A DNA stretch of 48,483 nt from NCBI RefSeq assembly GCF_900176275.1, contig NZ_FWXD01000025.1, positions 1 through 48,483 of the forward strand. The letters are read 5' to 3'. The notes under the pieces were generated by a model. It had not been told where the DNA came from, made no database searches, and saw nothing but the letters and a program-made list of their open reading frames with translations. The stretch comes from Andreprevotia lacus DSM 23236. Its GTDB lineage: Bacteria > Pseudomonadota > Gammaproteobacteria > Burkholderiales > Chitinibacteraceae. This document shows positions 1 to 8,344 of the stretch, in pieces. Position 1 is the stretch's first letter; each line of letters starts with the position of its first letter. Made by a program: the position numbers and the translations under genes.

Positions 1-1
1 G

Positions 2-319
2 CAACCGGCCTTGGTGCGTCAGGAGTTGTGGGGCGTGTTGATTGCCTACACCTTGTTGCGACGGCTGATGCGTCTGATGGCGGAGCAGCTGCAGGTGGCC
101 CCGCAGCGAATCGGCTTTCATGTTGCAGCGATGGCGATCATCGATCTACTGCGCTTTGCGCCCTTGGAGTCTGCTGGAAACCTGCCTAAACGACTGGCAT
201 TGCTCTTTGAACAGGCACGGTTATTCGTGCTGCCGCCTCGGCGCGAGGGGCGGACTTATCCTCGAGTGGTCAAACGGCGTTCGGCGAAATACCCAAACAA
301 AAATGCCAGTCAGGCTTAA
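2..319 (+). CDS. IS4-family transposase, C-terminal fragment (cut by window edge)
   Basis: An open frame runs in from the window edge and ends with TAA at 317-319, so only the last ~105 residues are seen. They match the C-terminal end of IS4/DDE transposases as I know them: RQELWG, an alpha-helical stretch (AYTLLRRLM), RIGFH, then an LP(x)8 segment and a basic tail with YPRVVKRR and KYPNK. This part lies after the catalytic DDE residues, so activity cannot be judged. The stop codon lies inside a hairpin that probably marks the element's right end. Whether the upstream part is intact is not visible. Family assignment is fairly sure; the exact IS name is unknown. Confidence 0.75.
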   Translation, partial: QPALVRQELWGVLIAYTLLRRLMRLMAEQLQVAPQRIGFHVAAMAIIDLLRFAPLESAGNLPKRLALLFEQARLFVLPPRREGRTYPRVVKRRSAKYPNKNASQA

Positions 320-331
320 CTGACTGGCATT
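302..331. repeat. Perfect 11-bp inverted repeat at transposase 3' end
   Basis: AATGCCAGTCA at 302-312 pairs perfectly with TGACTGGCATT at 321-331 around an 8-nt loop that contains the transposase stop codon. It lies at the expected right end of the insertion element and could act as a terminator or as part of the terminal repeat. The left end is outside the window, so a terminal inverted repeat and target duplication cannot be tested. Confidence 0.6.
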
Positions 332-369
332 AGGCCATGGCCGGGTTTTTTCATTCGTGAGGCCCTGGC

Positions 370-1005
370 TCAAAGGCGGTATGCCAGTGTGGTCATGACT
401 TTGGACGATGCGGTCATCGTTGCCTTGATCGGCGCCGGCAGCTCGGCAGCCCCCAGCTCGACGGCCAGATCAGCGTGTCCCAGTTCATCGCGGTGCATTT
501 GCTCGACAATGGCGCGGCTCTTGCTGTCCTGTATTGGCAAGGTACGCAAGTGGCTGGCCAGATGCGCGCCGACCTGGCGCTCGGTTTCGGCCAGAAAGCC
601 CAGATTCCAGCGATCCCCGACCAGACCGGCCGTCACACCTATGGCCAGGCTGCCCGCGTACAGCAGCGGATTGAATACGCTCTTGTGGCTGCCCAGCTCG
701 TGCAGGCGCTGTTCGGTCCACGCCAGATGCTCGACTTCCTCATGCGCGGCTTCGCGCAGCGCGTCGCGCGTGGCCGGGTCGCGTGCGGTCAGCGCCTGTC
801 CTTGATAAAGCGCCTGCGCGCAGACCTCGCCACTGTGATTCACCCGCATCAGCCCGGCGGCGTGCTGCTGCTCAGCGGCAGAAAGCCCGGATTCCTCGAT
901 ATGTGCATCGGGGTGCGGCCGCACGCTGGACGCAGTAGCGGACAGCGTACGCAAGGCAAGATCGAACTCGCCGATCAATTGATCTAGTGTGGGCAGTTTC
1001 AGCAT
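370..1005 (-). CDS. coq7: 2-octaprenyl-3-methyl-6-methoxy-1,4-benzoquinol hydroxylase (demethoxyubiquinone hydroxylase)
   Basis: Coq7 hydroxylates demethoxyubiquinol, the penultimate step of ubiquinone synthesis, at the inner face of the cytoplasmic membrane. The 211-residue protein has the complete carboxylate diiron set: E60 (in NHSGE), E90 and H93 (EEVEH), E142, and E174 and H177 (DELGH). The spacing matches the Coq7 family, and a hydrophobic stretch near 115-130 fits membrane association. The frame could start at a GTG at 1014, but an AAGGAG at 1014-1019 stands 8 nt before the ATG at 1005, so I chose that start. It is a single gene, divergent from the cyclophilin genes and next to an IS remnant; no sign of damage is seen. 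Confidence 0.95.
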   Translation of the reverse strand: MLKLPTLDQLIGEFDLALRTLSATASSVRPHPDAHIEESGLSAAEQQHAAGLMRVNHSGEVCAQALYQGQALTARDPATRDALREAAHEEVEHLAWTEQRLHELGSHKSVFNPLLYAGSLAIGVTAGLVGDRWNLGFLAETERQVGAHLASHLRTLPIQDSKSRAIVEQMHRDELGHADLAVELGAAELPAPIKATMTASSKVMTTLAYRL

Positions 1006-1089
1006 GGGCAACACTCCTTTCCATTGCCGATTTTATCATTCGCCACGTGCTATTATTCGGCCCATTTCACCCTGTCTGGAATTTGTCAC

Positions 1090-1725
1090 ATGAAACACTG
1101 GATTCTTGCCACCACCCTGCTCTGTGCCAGCACCCTCGGCTTTGCCGCCAAGGCCAGCGAACCCAAGGCTGCCGATGCCAAACCGGTGCATCCGCAAGTC
1201 GAAATGGTCACCAGCAAGGGCAAGATCGTGATCGAACTGTTCCCGGAAGCCGCACCGGAATCGGTCGCCAACTTCCAGCAGTATGTAAAGGACAAGTTTT
1301 ACGATGGCACCATCTTTCATCGGGTAATTGCCGGTTTTGTTGCACAAGGTGGCGGCTTCGACGTCAAGATGAAGCAGAAGGACACCCGTCCGCCGATCAA
1401 GATCGAAGCCGAAAAGTCGTTCAAGGCCGGCTTCAAGAATGATCGCGGCACGCTGGCCATGGCCCGCACCAATGATCCGAACTCGGCCACCAGCCAGTTC
1501 TATATCAACCTGAAGGACAATGATTTCCTGAACTGGCCGAGCCGTGACGGTTTTGGCTACACCACTTTCGGCAAGGTCGTTGCCGGCATGGACGTGGTGG
1601 ATGAAATGGCCAAGGTAGCAACCCAGCCCGGCGATGTGCCGGTCGAGCCCATCGTGATCACCAGTGTGCGCGAACTGCCGGCCGCCAAGGATGCCGACAA
1701 GAAAACCGGCAAGAACAGCAAATAA
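1090..1725 (+). CDS. Periplasmic peptidyl-prolyl cis-trans isomerase, cyclophilin type (PpiA-like)
   Basis: Catalyses proline isomerisation during folding, probably in the periplasm. The chosen start (ATG 1090, 211 residues) gives a classic signal peptide: MKHW, a hydrophobic core, then GFAAKA near residue 20. An ATG further upstream at 1024 would bury the signal. The cyclophilin fold follows from about residue 39, with FHRVI, QGGGF and the MART...SATSQF block that includes active-site residues. A Lys-rich tail ([12 protein letters not shown]) ends the protein. It precedes a cytoplasmic paralogue by 44 nt, so the two are probably co-transcribed. The signal peptide is what separates this copy from ppiB. 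Confidence 0.92.
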   Translation: MKHWILATTLLCASTLGFAAKASEPKAADAKPVHPQVEMVTSKGKIVIELFPEAAPESVANFQQYVKDKFYDGTIFHRVIAGFVAQGGGFDVKMKQKDTRPPIKIEAEKSFKAGFKNDRGTLAMARTNDPNSATSQFYINLKDNDFLNWPSRDGFGYTTFGKVVAGMDVVDEMAKVATQPGDVPVEPIVITSVRELPAAKDADKKTGKNSK

Positions 1726-1769
1726 TCAGCCCGGCGGCCGCGCCGCCAGCATGCAACAAGGATAAAGAC

Positions 1770-2270
1770 ATGACTCAAGTGAAACTCACCACCAATCACG
1801 GCGATATCGTGCTGGAACTCGATGCCGACAAGGCACCGCTGACCGTAGCCAACTTCGTGCAGTACGTGCAGGACGGCCACTATGACGGCACCGTCTTCCA
1901 CCGCGTGATCGACGGCTTCATGATCCAGGGCGGCGGCTTTGCCCCCGGCCTGAAGCAGAAGGACACCCGTGACACGATCAAGAACGAAGCCACCAATGGC
2001 CTGAAGAACGAAGCGTACACCGTCGCCATGGCACGTACGCCTGATCCGCACTCGGCGTCGGCACAGTTCTTCATCAACGTGGCCAATAACGACTTCCTGA
2101 ACTTCCAGACCCCGACGCCACAGGGCTTTGGCTATGCCGTGTTTGGCAAGGTCGTCGAAGGCAAGGAAGTGGTTGATGCCATCAAGGGTGTGCGCACCGG
2201 CAGCAGCGGCTTCCACCAGGATGTGCCGAAGGAAGACGTGCTGATCGTCAAGGCCGAAGTCCTGGCCTGA
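1770..2270 (+). CDS. ppiB: Cytoplasmic peptidyl-prolyl cis-trans isomerase B
   Basis: A 166-residue cyclophilin without signal peptide, the normal length for bacterial PpiB. Active-site landmarks are visible: [33 protein letters not shown] and [11 protein letters not shown]. It should act in the cytosol on nascent or refolding proteins. A Shine-Dalgarno AAGGA lies 7-11 nt before the ATG. It follows the exported paralogue directly, which suggests a tandem duplication with later division between periplasm and cytoplasm. A strong terminator follows immediately. Confidence 0.95.
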   Translation: MTQVKLTTNHGDIVLELDADKAPLTVANFVQYVQDGHYDGTVFHRVIDGFMIQGGGFAPGLKQKDTRDTIKNEATNGLKNEAYTVAMARTPDPHSASAQFFINVANNDFLNFQTPTPQGFGYAVFGKVVEGKEVVDAIKGVRTGSSGFHQDVPKEDVLIVKAEVLA

Positions 2271-2288
2271 TCGCAGCACGCTCCTGCA

Positions 2289-2316
2289 GCGCGGCCTTGC
2301 ACGGCCGCGCTTTTTT
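2289..2316 (+). terminator. Rho-independent terminator after ppiB
   Basis: GCGCGGCC (2289-2296) pairs with GGCCGCGC (2303-2310) around a 6-nt loop, followed by six T residues. It ends only 12 nt before the lpxH start codon. Confidence 0.9.
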
Positions 2317-2328
2317 ACGCCCGAGATC

Positions 2329-3081
2329 ATGACGACCACCCCGCGCCCCATCCTCTTCATTGCCGACCTGCATCTGTCGCCGGCCGACCCGGCCACGCTG
2401 GCGGCCCTGCATGCCTTTCTGGCCGGCACGGCGCGCGCAGCCGCAGTGCTGTACATCCTGGGTGATTTGTTCGAGGTATGGATCGGTGACGATCAGCTGG
2501 CCGAGCCGGCTTATGCCGACATCGCCGCCAGCCTGCGTGGGCTGGCAGACAGCGGCGTGCCGGTTTATTTGATGCCGGGCAACCGCGATTTTCTGGTCGG
2601 CAAGCGCTTGGCACGCGCAGCCGGGCTGACGCTGCTGCCCGATCCCACGGTCATCACGCCGTTTGGCCTGCCGCTGTTGCTGGCCCATGGCGATGCCTAC
2701 TGCACCGACGATGCGGCCTATCAGCGTTTTCGCCGCATCGTGCGCAACCCGCTCACGCAATGGCTGTGGCGCAGGCTGCCGTTTGCGCTGCGCAACCGCG
2801 AAGCCGCCAAGCTGCGCCGCCAATCGCAGGCGCACAATCGGCAGAAAGCAGCCTACATCATGGATGTGAACGCTGCAGCGGTGGAGCACGCCATGCGCAC
2901 AGCCGCCAGCCAGACCCTGATCCACGGCCACACGCACCGCCCGGCCCAGCACGCACACGCCACCGGCACACGCTGGGTGCTGCCGGACTGGCACGCCGGC
3001 CAGGGCGGTTATCTGCAGCTGGATGCCGATGGCATCAGCATGCACCAGCTGGACGGCAGTCCGTTTGTGCTGCCGGCTTGA
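2329..3081 (+). CDS. lpxH: UDP-2,3-diacylglucosamine diphosphatase
   Basis: LpxH splits UDP-2,3-diacylglucosamine to lipid X and UMP, the fourth step of lipid A synthesis, at the inner membrane surface. The calcineurin-like phosphoesterase motifs are all present: ADLHL near residue 11, GDLFEVWIGDD near 46, GNRDFL near 84, AHGD near 119 and GHTHRP near 203. Together they form a di-metal site. Length (250) is usual. No strong ribosome-binding site is seen before ATG 2329, and the ppiB terminator lies just upstream, so expression may depend on read-through or a promoter within ppiB. Its 3' end converges on the next gene with a 9-nt gap. Confidence 0.95.
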   Translation: MTTTPRPILFIADLHLSPADPATLAALHAFLAGTARAAAVLYILGDLFEVWIGDDQLAEPAYADIAASLRGLADSGVPVYLMPGNRDFLVGKRLARAAGLTLLPDPTVITPFGLPLLLAHGDAYCTDDAAYQRFRRIVRNPLTQWLWRRLPFALRNREAAKLRRQSQAHNRQKAAYIMDVNAAAVEHAMRTAASQTLIHGHTHRPAQHAHATGTRWVLPDWHAGQGGYLQLDADGISMHQLDGSPFVLPA

Positions 3082-3090
3082 ACCGAATCC

Positions 3091-3864
3091 TCAGCGCAAC
3101 TCCACCCGTACCCACACCGTATAACGCCCCTGGCGCTGGCCGCTGCTGCCATCCCAGTGCTGATCGCTGGTACCCACCGGCAACCACTCGCCCAGCCGGC
3201 CGCTCACCTCGCTGACCACGCCGCGCACACTGACCGAGCCGTCGGCATTGAGCCGGTTGCTGCGCGGGTAAAGCCGGAGCTGGACGCGATCATCCAGCAC
3301 ATGCGGCTCCACCCAGAAGCCGGTTTCAGCCTGTTGCCATGCGCCGCCGTGCGTGGCGATGACATAGCCGGGCCGGTAGATGAAGTCGAGCGCCGGATAG
3401 AAGCGCGTCTGCCCCAGCGCGATCATGGCCCGCCCCCCATCCATGGTGCTGACTGACTGGATGCTGGCGCTGTCTTCATCGTGCTCGTCCGTGCGTCCCT
3501 CGATCTCCACGCTGCCACCCACATGACGCGGCGACACGATCACCCGCCCGCCCACATCGACATGATTGCGCTGCACGGCATCGTTGCTGCGCTGCTCGAC
3601 GGTCACCGTCAGCTGGTGATTGGGGGTATCAAGCTGGCTGGCCAGCCTCGCAATGCGGCCAAACTGCACCGCATCGACCGCGCGCACCACCAGCTGCCCG
3701 TTGAACGCCTGGATGGAGGCATCCGGAAACGCCTGCTGCAACGTCGGCGCCAGTTCTCCTGCCAGCTTGTGATGCAGGGGCACTACGTCGACCACATCGG
3801 CCTGGCTGCCCGCCGCACACGCCAGCAAGGCAAGCGCGCACAAGCATCTTACTATTGTCGGCAT
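3091..3864 (-). CDS. Secreted secretin-N / NolW-like protein, function unknown
   Basis: The 257-residue product begins with a signal peptide (MPTIVRCLCALALLACA, cleavage near GSQA-D). Residues ~20-85 look like a secretin N1/NolW domain: a beta-alpha-beta unit with the NGQLVVRA strand and an ASQLDTP turn. The C-terminal half resembles the start of a secretin core (GFWVEPHVLDDRVQLRLYP, then a GEWLPVG strand) but ends before a membrane barrel could form. It is therefore not a full secretin and may be a periplasmic accessory. AGGAG at 3874-3878 fits ATG 3864 (9-nt gap) better than ATG 3873, where it would abut the start. It is divergent from the outer-membrane gene at 3970. No type II or type IV pilus genes are nearby. 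Confidence 0.65.
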   Translation of the reverse strand: MPTIVRCLCALALLACAAGSQADVVDVVPLHHKLAGELAPTLQQAFPDASIQAFNGQLVVRAVDAVQFGRIARLASQLDTPNHQLTVTVEQRSNDAVQRNHVDVGGRVIVSPRHVGGSVEIEGRTDEHDEDSASIQSVSTMDGGRAMIALGQTRFYPALDFIYRPGYVIATHGGAWQQAETGFWVEPHVLDDRVQLRLYPRSNRLNADGSVSVRGVVSEVSGRLGEWLPVGTSDQHWDGSSGQRQGRYTVWVRVELR

Positions 3865-3969
3865 TTTGTCCATCTCCTGACGGCCGGGGTTTGACTTGCT
3901 GCCCCGCAACATCTATTCCCGTAGTACACCACCCACCCCGAATGACGAGTCTCTGCACAGGAGTCCACC

Positions 3970-5190
3970 ATGCCCCGCCTGCTCTCCATTTTCGCAACCG
4001 GCTGTGCGCTATTGAGTAGTGCGGCGATGGCCGGTGACCTGTTCCTGATCGACGCAAACATGAACGGTCAAAACAGCAAGACCGGCTTCAATACTGCCGA
4101 AGAAGCCGCCGACCTTTACACCAGCGGCCAGCTCAGCCAGTTCCTGTCCGGCTACAACGGCACCCAGGCCGTCACGTCCACCCTCAATTTTCGCGGCCTG
4201 CCGGTCAATCTGGCTTATCCGACCGCCAACAATACCCAGCTGGTGTTTGCCATCCCCAGCCTGAATATCACACAGTCCTTCCAGGGTGCCACACGCGATG
4301 AAAGCCAGGCGCTATTCAAGGATTATCTGAAGAAAAACCCGGACTTGCTGGCGCGCATGCAGAAAGAACTGGTGCGCGTGTCGCCGGTAGACCCGGTGGC
4401 CGGCAACCCCAACAGCCTGATGTCCCGTACCGCCAGCATGGACTTTGCCCAAGGCTTTGCGCTGAACTCGCCCACAGCCACGGGCGGCGATGCCAGCAAC
4501 AAGTTCGGCATCGGCGTGAGTTACAGCCACATGGTGGCAGAAGCGGCCAACGGGCTCGACTCGCAAGACACCGACACCATCAGCCTGCCCTTGAGCTATG
4601 CGCACAAGTTCGAGCAACCCAACCACGAGATCATCATCAACATTCCGCTGGCCTATAGCAAGGCCAACGATGCCAAGAGCTACGATGCGGGCCTGGGGGT
4701 GATTTACCGCTTTCCGGTGCAGGAACGCTGGGTGCTGACCGTGGGCGGCAATGTGCGCGCGGTCGGCTCGGTAGACCTGCTGTCGGGCGCGGCGCTTGCA
4801 TCCGGTTCGATCATGAGCAGCTATATGTTCGGCGACCCGGACGGGGACTGGACACTGACCATGGGCAATATGGTCACGCTGTTTCGCTCGCTGTCCGGCC
4901 GCATCAACGGCACTTCGTACAATCCGGACCTGCAGAACACCGTATTCAAGAACGGCCTGCTGTACGCACGGCGCATGAGCGGCGATGACAAGACGCTGGA
5001 GGTCTACATCATCGACACCTACTTCACCGGCACCAAGCTGTTCAGCAACCACCAGGATGAACTCGGCGTTACCTGGGGTACGCGCCGCCCGGCACACGCC
5101 AAGGAAACCGACTATCGCATTGGCGTCAGCATGCTGACCGGTGAAAACCTCAAACCGTCGTTCCAGCTCAACTTCGGCGCGTGGTTCTGA
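3970..5190 (+). CDS. Putative outer-membrane beta-barrel protein, unknown family
   Basis: A 406-residue protein with a signal peptide (MPRLLSIFATGCALLSSAAMAG) and a C-terminal Phe after alternating hydrophobic residues (LNFGAWF), the typical signal for BAM-dependent barrel insertion. From about residue 170 on the chain alternates short amphipathic strands with turns (FGIGVSYSH, TISLPLSYAHKF, WVLTVGGNVRAVG, DWTLTMGNM), consistent with a barrel. Residues 25-165 form a separate N-terminal region with an FKDYLKKNPDLLARMQKELV helix. I do not recognise the family. AGGAG lies 7 nt before the ATG. It is divergent from the NolW-like gene and followed by a strong bidirectional terminator. Confidence 0.6.
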   Translation: MPRLLSIFATGCALLSSAAMAGDLFLIDANMNGQNSKTGFNTAEEAADLYTSGQLSQFLSGYNGTQAVTSTLNFRGLPVNLAYPTANNTQLVFAIPSLNITQSFQGATRDESQALFKDYLKKNPDLLARMQKELVRVSPVDPVAGNPNSLMSRTASMDFAQGFALNSPTATGGDASNKFGIGVSYSHMVAEAANGLDSQDTDTISLPLSYAHKFEQPNHEIIINIPLAYSKANDAKSYDAGLGVIYRFPVQERWVLTVGGNVRAVGSVDLLSGAALASGSIMSSYMFGDPDGDWTLTMGNMVTLFRSLSGRINGTSYNPDLQNTVFKNGLLYARRMSGDDKTLEVYIIDTYFTGTKLFSNHQDELGVTWGTRRPAHAKETDYRIGVSMLTGENLKPSFQLNFGAWF

Positions 5191-5220
5191 GGGCTGTTCT
5201 CCCTCACCCAAAGGGAGCAA

Positions 5221-5253
5221 AAACAAGCCCCCGGGCATGCCGGGGGCTTGTTT
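5221..5253. terminator. Bidirectional rho-independent terminator
   Basis: A 13-bp perfect stem (5221-5233 with 5241-5253; AAACAAGCCCCCG / CGGGGGCTTGTTT) around a 7-nt loop sits between the converging outer-membrane gene (+) and ispF (-). T-rich arms on both sides let it serve both genes. Confidence 0.85.
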
Positions 5254-5269
5254 CTGGAATGACGCTGTC

Positions 5270-5758
5270 TCAGCTCAGCGGCAACAACAAACACACGGCC
5301 TGTGCCTCGGCCGATTCACCTTGGCCTACCGCACCCAGTTTTTCATAGGTCTTGGCCTTGACGTTGACCGCCGCCGGCTCGACCCCCAGATCGGCAGCGA
5401 TATTGGCCACCATGGCCGGAATATGCGGCGCCATCTTGGGTTGCTGGATCAAAATGCTGGCATCGACATTGCCCACCTGCCAGCCAGTGGCGCGCACGCG
5501 TGCCACGGCCTCGCGCAGCAGCACGCGGCTGTCGGCACCCCTGAATTCGACTGCGGTATCGGGAAAGTGCCGGCCGATATCACCGAGGCCAGCCGCGCCG
5601 AGCACGGCATCGGTAATGGCGTGCAGCAGCGCATCGGCATCCGAGTGGCCCAGCAGCCCCTTGTCGAACGGAATCTCGACGCCGCCGAGAATGAGCTTGC
5701 GCCCCTCGACCAGACGATGCACATCCCAGCCCTGACCAATGCGAAACGGCAGACTCAT
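5270..5758 (-). CDS. ispF: 2-C-methyl-D-erythritol 2,4-cyclodiphosphate synthase
   Basis: IspF cyclises CDP-methylerythritol 2-phosphate with loss of CMP, the fifth enzyme of the MEP isoprenoid pathway, as a cytosolic trimer. Zinc ligands and signature are visible in the first third: GWDVHRL (D10 and H12 region) and [28 protein letters not shown] follows. The 162-residue length is typical. The start ATG overlaps the ispD stop as ATGA (5755-5758), and AAGGAA lies within the ispD end. This is the usual ispD-ispF coupling. Confidence 0.96.
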   Translation of the reverse strand: MSLPFRIGQGWDVHRLVEGRKLILGGVEIPFDKGLLGHSDADALLHAITDAVLGAAGLGDIGRHFPDTAVEFRGADSRVLLREAVARVRATGWQVGNVDASILIQQPKMAPHIPAMVANIAADLGVEPAAVNVKAKTYEKLGAVGQGESAEAQAVCLLLPLS

Positions 5759-6450
5759 GCTGTTGTATTCCTTGCTTGCAGGATCAATGCCGCCAGCTGC
5801 AGATCCTGCGGGTAAGTGACTTTCAGATTCCACGGGCTGCCCATCACCAGTGCCGGCGACTGGCCCAGCTTTTCCAGCGCGCTGGCCTCATCGGTGATGT
5901 CCGGGCCCATGCCGGCTTCGAGGGCGCCGGCCAGATCGGCCAGGCGGAACATTTGCGGGGTCTGTGCCTGCCAGAGCTGATCACGCGGGTGGGTGTGATC
6001 GATGTGGCGTGCGGCATCGGCCAGCTTGAGCGTATCCGCCACCGGCACGGCAAGGATGCCGCCCACCGGATGCTCGGCCAGTTGCGCGATCATGCCGCTG
6101 ACCAGCGCCGGATCCACACAGGGACGCGCCGCATCGTGCACCAGCACCCAGCTGTTGCCCGGCTCGGACATCGCCAGCGCCTGCAGCCCGCCCAGCACCG
6201 ACGCCGCGCGGCTGTCGCCACCACAGCGCAAGACGGTCAGGCGCGCGAACGACTGCCAGTCGTAGCCGTCCCACCAGCCATCGTCGGGCGACAGCACCAC
6301 CACGATGCGTGCCAGCTCGGGTACGGCATGCAAGGCGTGCAAAGTGTGCCAGATCAGCGGTTTGCCGAGCAGATCAAGGTATTGCTTGGGCAGGGCGCCG
6401 CCCATGCGGCTGCCGCTGCCGGCGGCCGGCAGCAGGGCAATCGCGCTCAT
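5755..6450 (-). CDS. ispD: 2-C-methyl-D-erythritol 4-phosphate cytidylyltransferase
   Basis: IspD attaches CMP to methylerythritol 4-phosphate in the MEP pathway. The nucleotide-binding N terminus [13 protein letters not shown]...PKQYL is present, with VHDAARPC (~104) and the WQAQTPQMF block (~173). At 231 residues it is of normal length. I start it at ATG 6450, where the codon overlaps the dnaQ stop (ATGA); the frame extends further but only inside dnaQ. It lies third in the run rnhA-dnaQ-ispD-ispF, so isoprenoid and replication genes are probably co-transcribed here. Confidence 0.96.
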   Translation of the reverse strand: MSAIALLPAAGSGSRMGGALPKQYLDLLGKPLIWHTLHALHAVPELARIVVVLSPDDGWWDGYDWQSFARLTVLRCGGDSRAASVLGGLQALAMSEPGNSWVLVHDAARPCVDPALVSGMIAQLAEHPVGGILAVPVADTLKLADAARHIDHTHPRDQLWQAQTPQMFRLADLAGALEAGMGPDITDEASALEKLGQSPALVMGSPWNLKVTYPQDLQLAALILQARNTTA

Positions 6451-7181
6451 GCAGCTTCGCCGGCTGGCGCGTTGATCGCGCGCCACAGGCATTGCCCCTT
6501 CACCGCCTTGTCCAGCCCGTCCAGATACGCCTCGTGCTCGCTCTGCTCGGCGTCACTCAACGCGGCAACAATCAGCGGCTTGCGCTGGCGGCGCGGTGCG
6601 CCATCAGCGCCGCTGGTCTGCTCGCCACCGGCAAAGTCGATCAGCAAGCTGTCCTGCCCGCGCGTCATGGCCAGATAGACTTCGGCCAGCAGTTCGCAGT
6701 CGATCAGCGCGCCGTGCAGCGTACGGCCGCTGCGGTCGATTTCAAAGCGGTCGCACAGCGCATCCAGGCTGTTGCGCTTGCCGGGGAACATGTCCTTGGC
6801 ATCGCGCAGCGTGTCGATGATGCTGCTGACGTAATCGGTGATCTTGCCGCGCCCCAGCCGCTCCAGCTCCATATTCAGGAAGCCGACGTCAAACGGGGCG
6901 TTGTGGATGATCAGCTCGCTGCCGCGCACGAAATTCAGAAAGCCATCGACGATGTCGGCAAACTTGGGTTTGTCGGCCAGAAACTCGGTGGTCAGGCCGT
7001 GCACATTGAGCGCGCCCTCTTCCGAATCACGCTCCGGGTTGATATAGCAATGCAGGTGGCGATCGGGCGCCGACAGCTTGCGGTCTATCATTTCGACGGC
7101 GGCAATTTCCAGAATGCGGTTGCCGTCCTCGTGGCGCAGGCCGGTGGTTTCGGTATCGAGGATGATTTGCCGGGTAGCCAT
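6447..7181 (-). CDS. dnaQ: DNA polymerase III epsilon subunit (proofreading exonuclease)
   Basis: The 3'-5' exonuclease that proofreads for the replicative polymerase. DEDDh motifs are clear in the 244-residue chain: ExoI LDTETTGL (D9, E11), ExoII HNAPFDVGF (~94-102), and ExoIII LHGALIDCELL with the catalytic His and Asp near 160. The C-terminal ~60 residues hold a basic PRRQRKP stretch and should include the polymerase alpha-binding tail. ATG 7181 is preceded by AGGAC at a good distance. It follows rnhA by ~100 nt on the same strand; in E. coli the two genes are adjacent but divergent. Confidence 0.96.
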   Translation of the reverse strand: MATRQIILDTETTGLRHEDGNRILEIAAVEMIDRKLSAPDRHLHCYINPERDSEEGALNVHGLTTEFLADKPKFADIVDGFLNFVRGSELIIHNAPFDVGFLNMELERLGRGKITDYVSSIIDTLRDAKDMFPGKRNSLDALCDRFEIDRSGRTLHGALIDCELLAEVYLAMTRGQDSLLIDFAGGEQTSGADGAPRRQRKPLIVAALSDAEQSEHEAYLDGLDKAVKGQCLWRAINAPAGEAA

Positions 7182-7282
7182 GGCTTGGTGTCCTGCTGTA
7201 ACGCGTTTATGCAAGCGGCAGATTTTAACACCACCGTCACGCCATGCCGTTGCCGGTCACAACGTTGAACGCAGCCAGCCTC

Positions 7283-7729
7283 TCAGCGAGCGCCGCGCAG
7301 CCCCACCTCGACCCCCTGATTGGCCAGCGCATCGGCACGCTCGTTACCCTCGTGGCCGGCGTGGCCTTTTACCCACTGCCATTCGATCTGGTGTTGCTGG
7401 GTGGCGGCGTCCAGCCGTTGCCACAGATCGGCATTCTTCACCGGTTTCTTGTCGGCCGTTTTCCAGCCGTTGCGCTTCCAGCCGTGTATCCAGGTCTGGA
7501 TGCCGTTCTTCACGTATTGCGAGTCGAGGTAGACCCGCACCGAACACGGGCGCTTGAGCACTTCCAGGCCTGCAATCACCGCCATCAGTTCCATGCGGTT
7601 GTTGGTGGTGTCCGGCTCGCCGCCACACAGCTCTTTCTCCTGCGTGCCGTAGCGCAACAGTGCGCCCCAGCCGCCGGGGCCGGGGTTGCCTTTGCAGGCG
7701 CCATCGGTGTAAATCTCGACTGTCGTCAT
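7283..7729 (-). CDS. rnhA: Ribonuclease HI
   Basis: Degrades the RNA strand of RNA-DNA hybrids, important for R-loop removal and Okazaki primer processing. The 148-residue protein has the four catalytic acids in context: D in [17 protein letters not shown] in NRMELMA, D in YLDSQYV, and D in NERADALA, plus the basic handle [17 protein letters not shown] that grips the hybrid. ATG 7729 was chosen because the N-terminal extension of the frame is unlike the family. It heads the rnhA-dnaQ-ispD-ispF run and is divergent from a small exported-protein gene. Confidence 0.97.
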   Translation of the reverse strand: MTTVEIYTDGACKGNPGPGGWGALLRYGTQEKELCGGEPDTTNNRMELMAVIAGLEVLKRPCSVRVYLDSQYVKNGIQTWIHGWKRNGWKTADKKPVKNADLWQRLDAATQQHQIEWQWVKGHAGHEGNERADALANQGVEVGLRGAR

Positions 7730-7755
7730 CGTTATCCCATCAGCCCGGAGACGCC

Positions 7756-8034
7756 ATGCGCCTGCTGCTGTTACTGCTGTGTTGTGCCGGCCCGGCCGTT
7801 GCCGCGCCATTCTGCCTGTGGAAGGTGCCGGGTGATGCCAAGCCGGAACGCCATATCAATCTGACTGTGGTGCAGTATGTCGAGCTGGCCGACAACGAGC
7901 TGCACATCGCCTATGGCGGCGGCAATCTGGGCAGCGGCCATGATGTGCGCATCCCGCTCAAAAACCGCGAAGAGGGTCAGAAGCTGCTGCAGGAGATGCG
8001 CGATACCGCGCGCCGCTGCGATCAAGCCCCCTGA
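7756..8034 (+). CDS. Small exported protein, function unknown
   Basis: A 92-residue product with a very hydrophobic signal peptide ([17 protein letters not shown]). The mature part is ~75 residues with one Cys near each end (PFCLW and RRCDQ), which could form a disulfide in the periplasm. GGAG lies 6 nt before ATG 7756. I do not recognise the family. It is divergent from rnhA with only 26 nt between start codons, so the two promoters must overlap the opposite genes or each other. It interrupts a gene neighbourhood that is otherwise conserved with E. coli. Confidence 0.6.
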   Translation: MRLLLLLLCCAGPAVAAPFCLWKVPGDAKPERHINLTVVQYVELADNELHIAYGGGNLGSGHDVRIPLKNREEGQKLLQEMRDTARRCDQAP

Positions 8035-8137
8035 CGCTGCAAGCGCCATCGCGGCGGCAACTTACCACATGTCCAGCCGATTTGCCGGACGGCCCGCAGC
8101 CACCTAGCGTACAAGCATGCGTGGGGAGGTACCCGTC

Positions 8138-8332
8138 ATGCTGCCGAAACCGGTCTACGAAGTCCTGCCATTCGTTTATTTCGCCTTGGCCGTACTGGTC
8201 CTGCTGACCATGGAGTCATCGGCGCGCTATCTGTCGGCTCTGTCGCTGCTGGCAGCCGGCATCGTGGTGCTATACCAGCGACGACGCAACCGGCACAAGC
8301 ATGCGGCGCGGCAGCGCCACTTCCACATGTAG
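8138..8332 (+). CDS. Small membrane protein with two predicted TM helices
   Basis: A 64-residue protein with helices at about 12-29 (FVYFALAVLVLLT) and 33-50 (LSALSLLAAGIVVLY), followed by a strongly basic tail (QRRRNRHKHAARQRHFH) expected on the cytoplasmic side. A good Shine-Dalgarno, GGGGAGG at 8123-8129, stands 8 nt before ATG 8138, which favours this start over ATG 8117. No family recognised. It ends 12 nt before the stop of the convergent methyltransferase gene. Confidence 0.6.
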   Translation: MLPKPVYEVLPFVYFALAVLVLLTMESSARYLSALSLLAAGIVVLYQRRRNRHKHAARQRHFHM

Positions 8333-8344
8333 CCCAACCGCACC

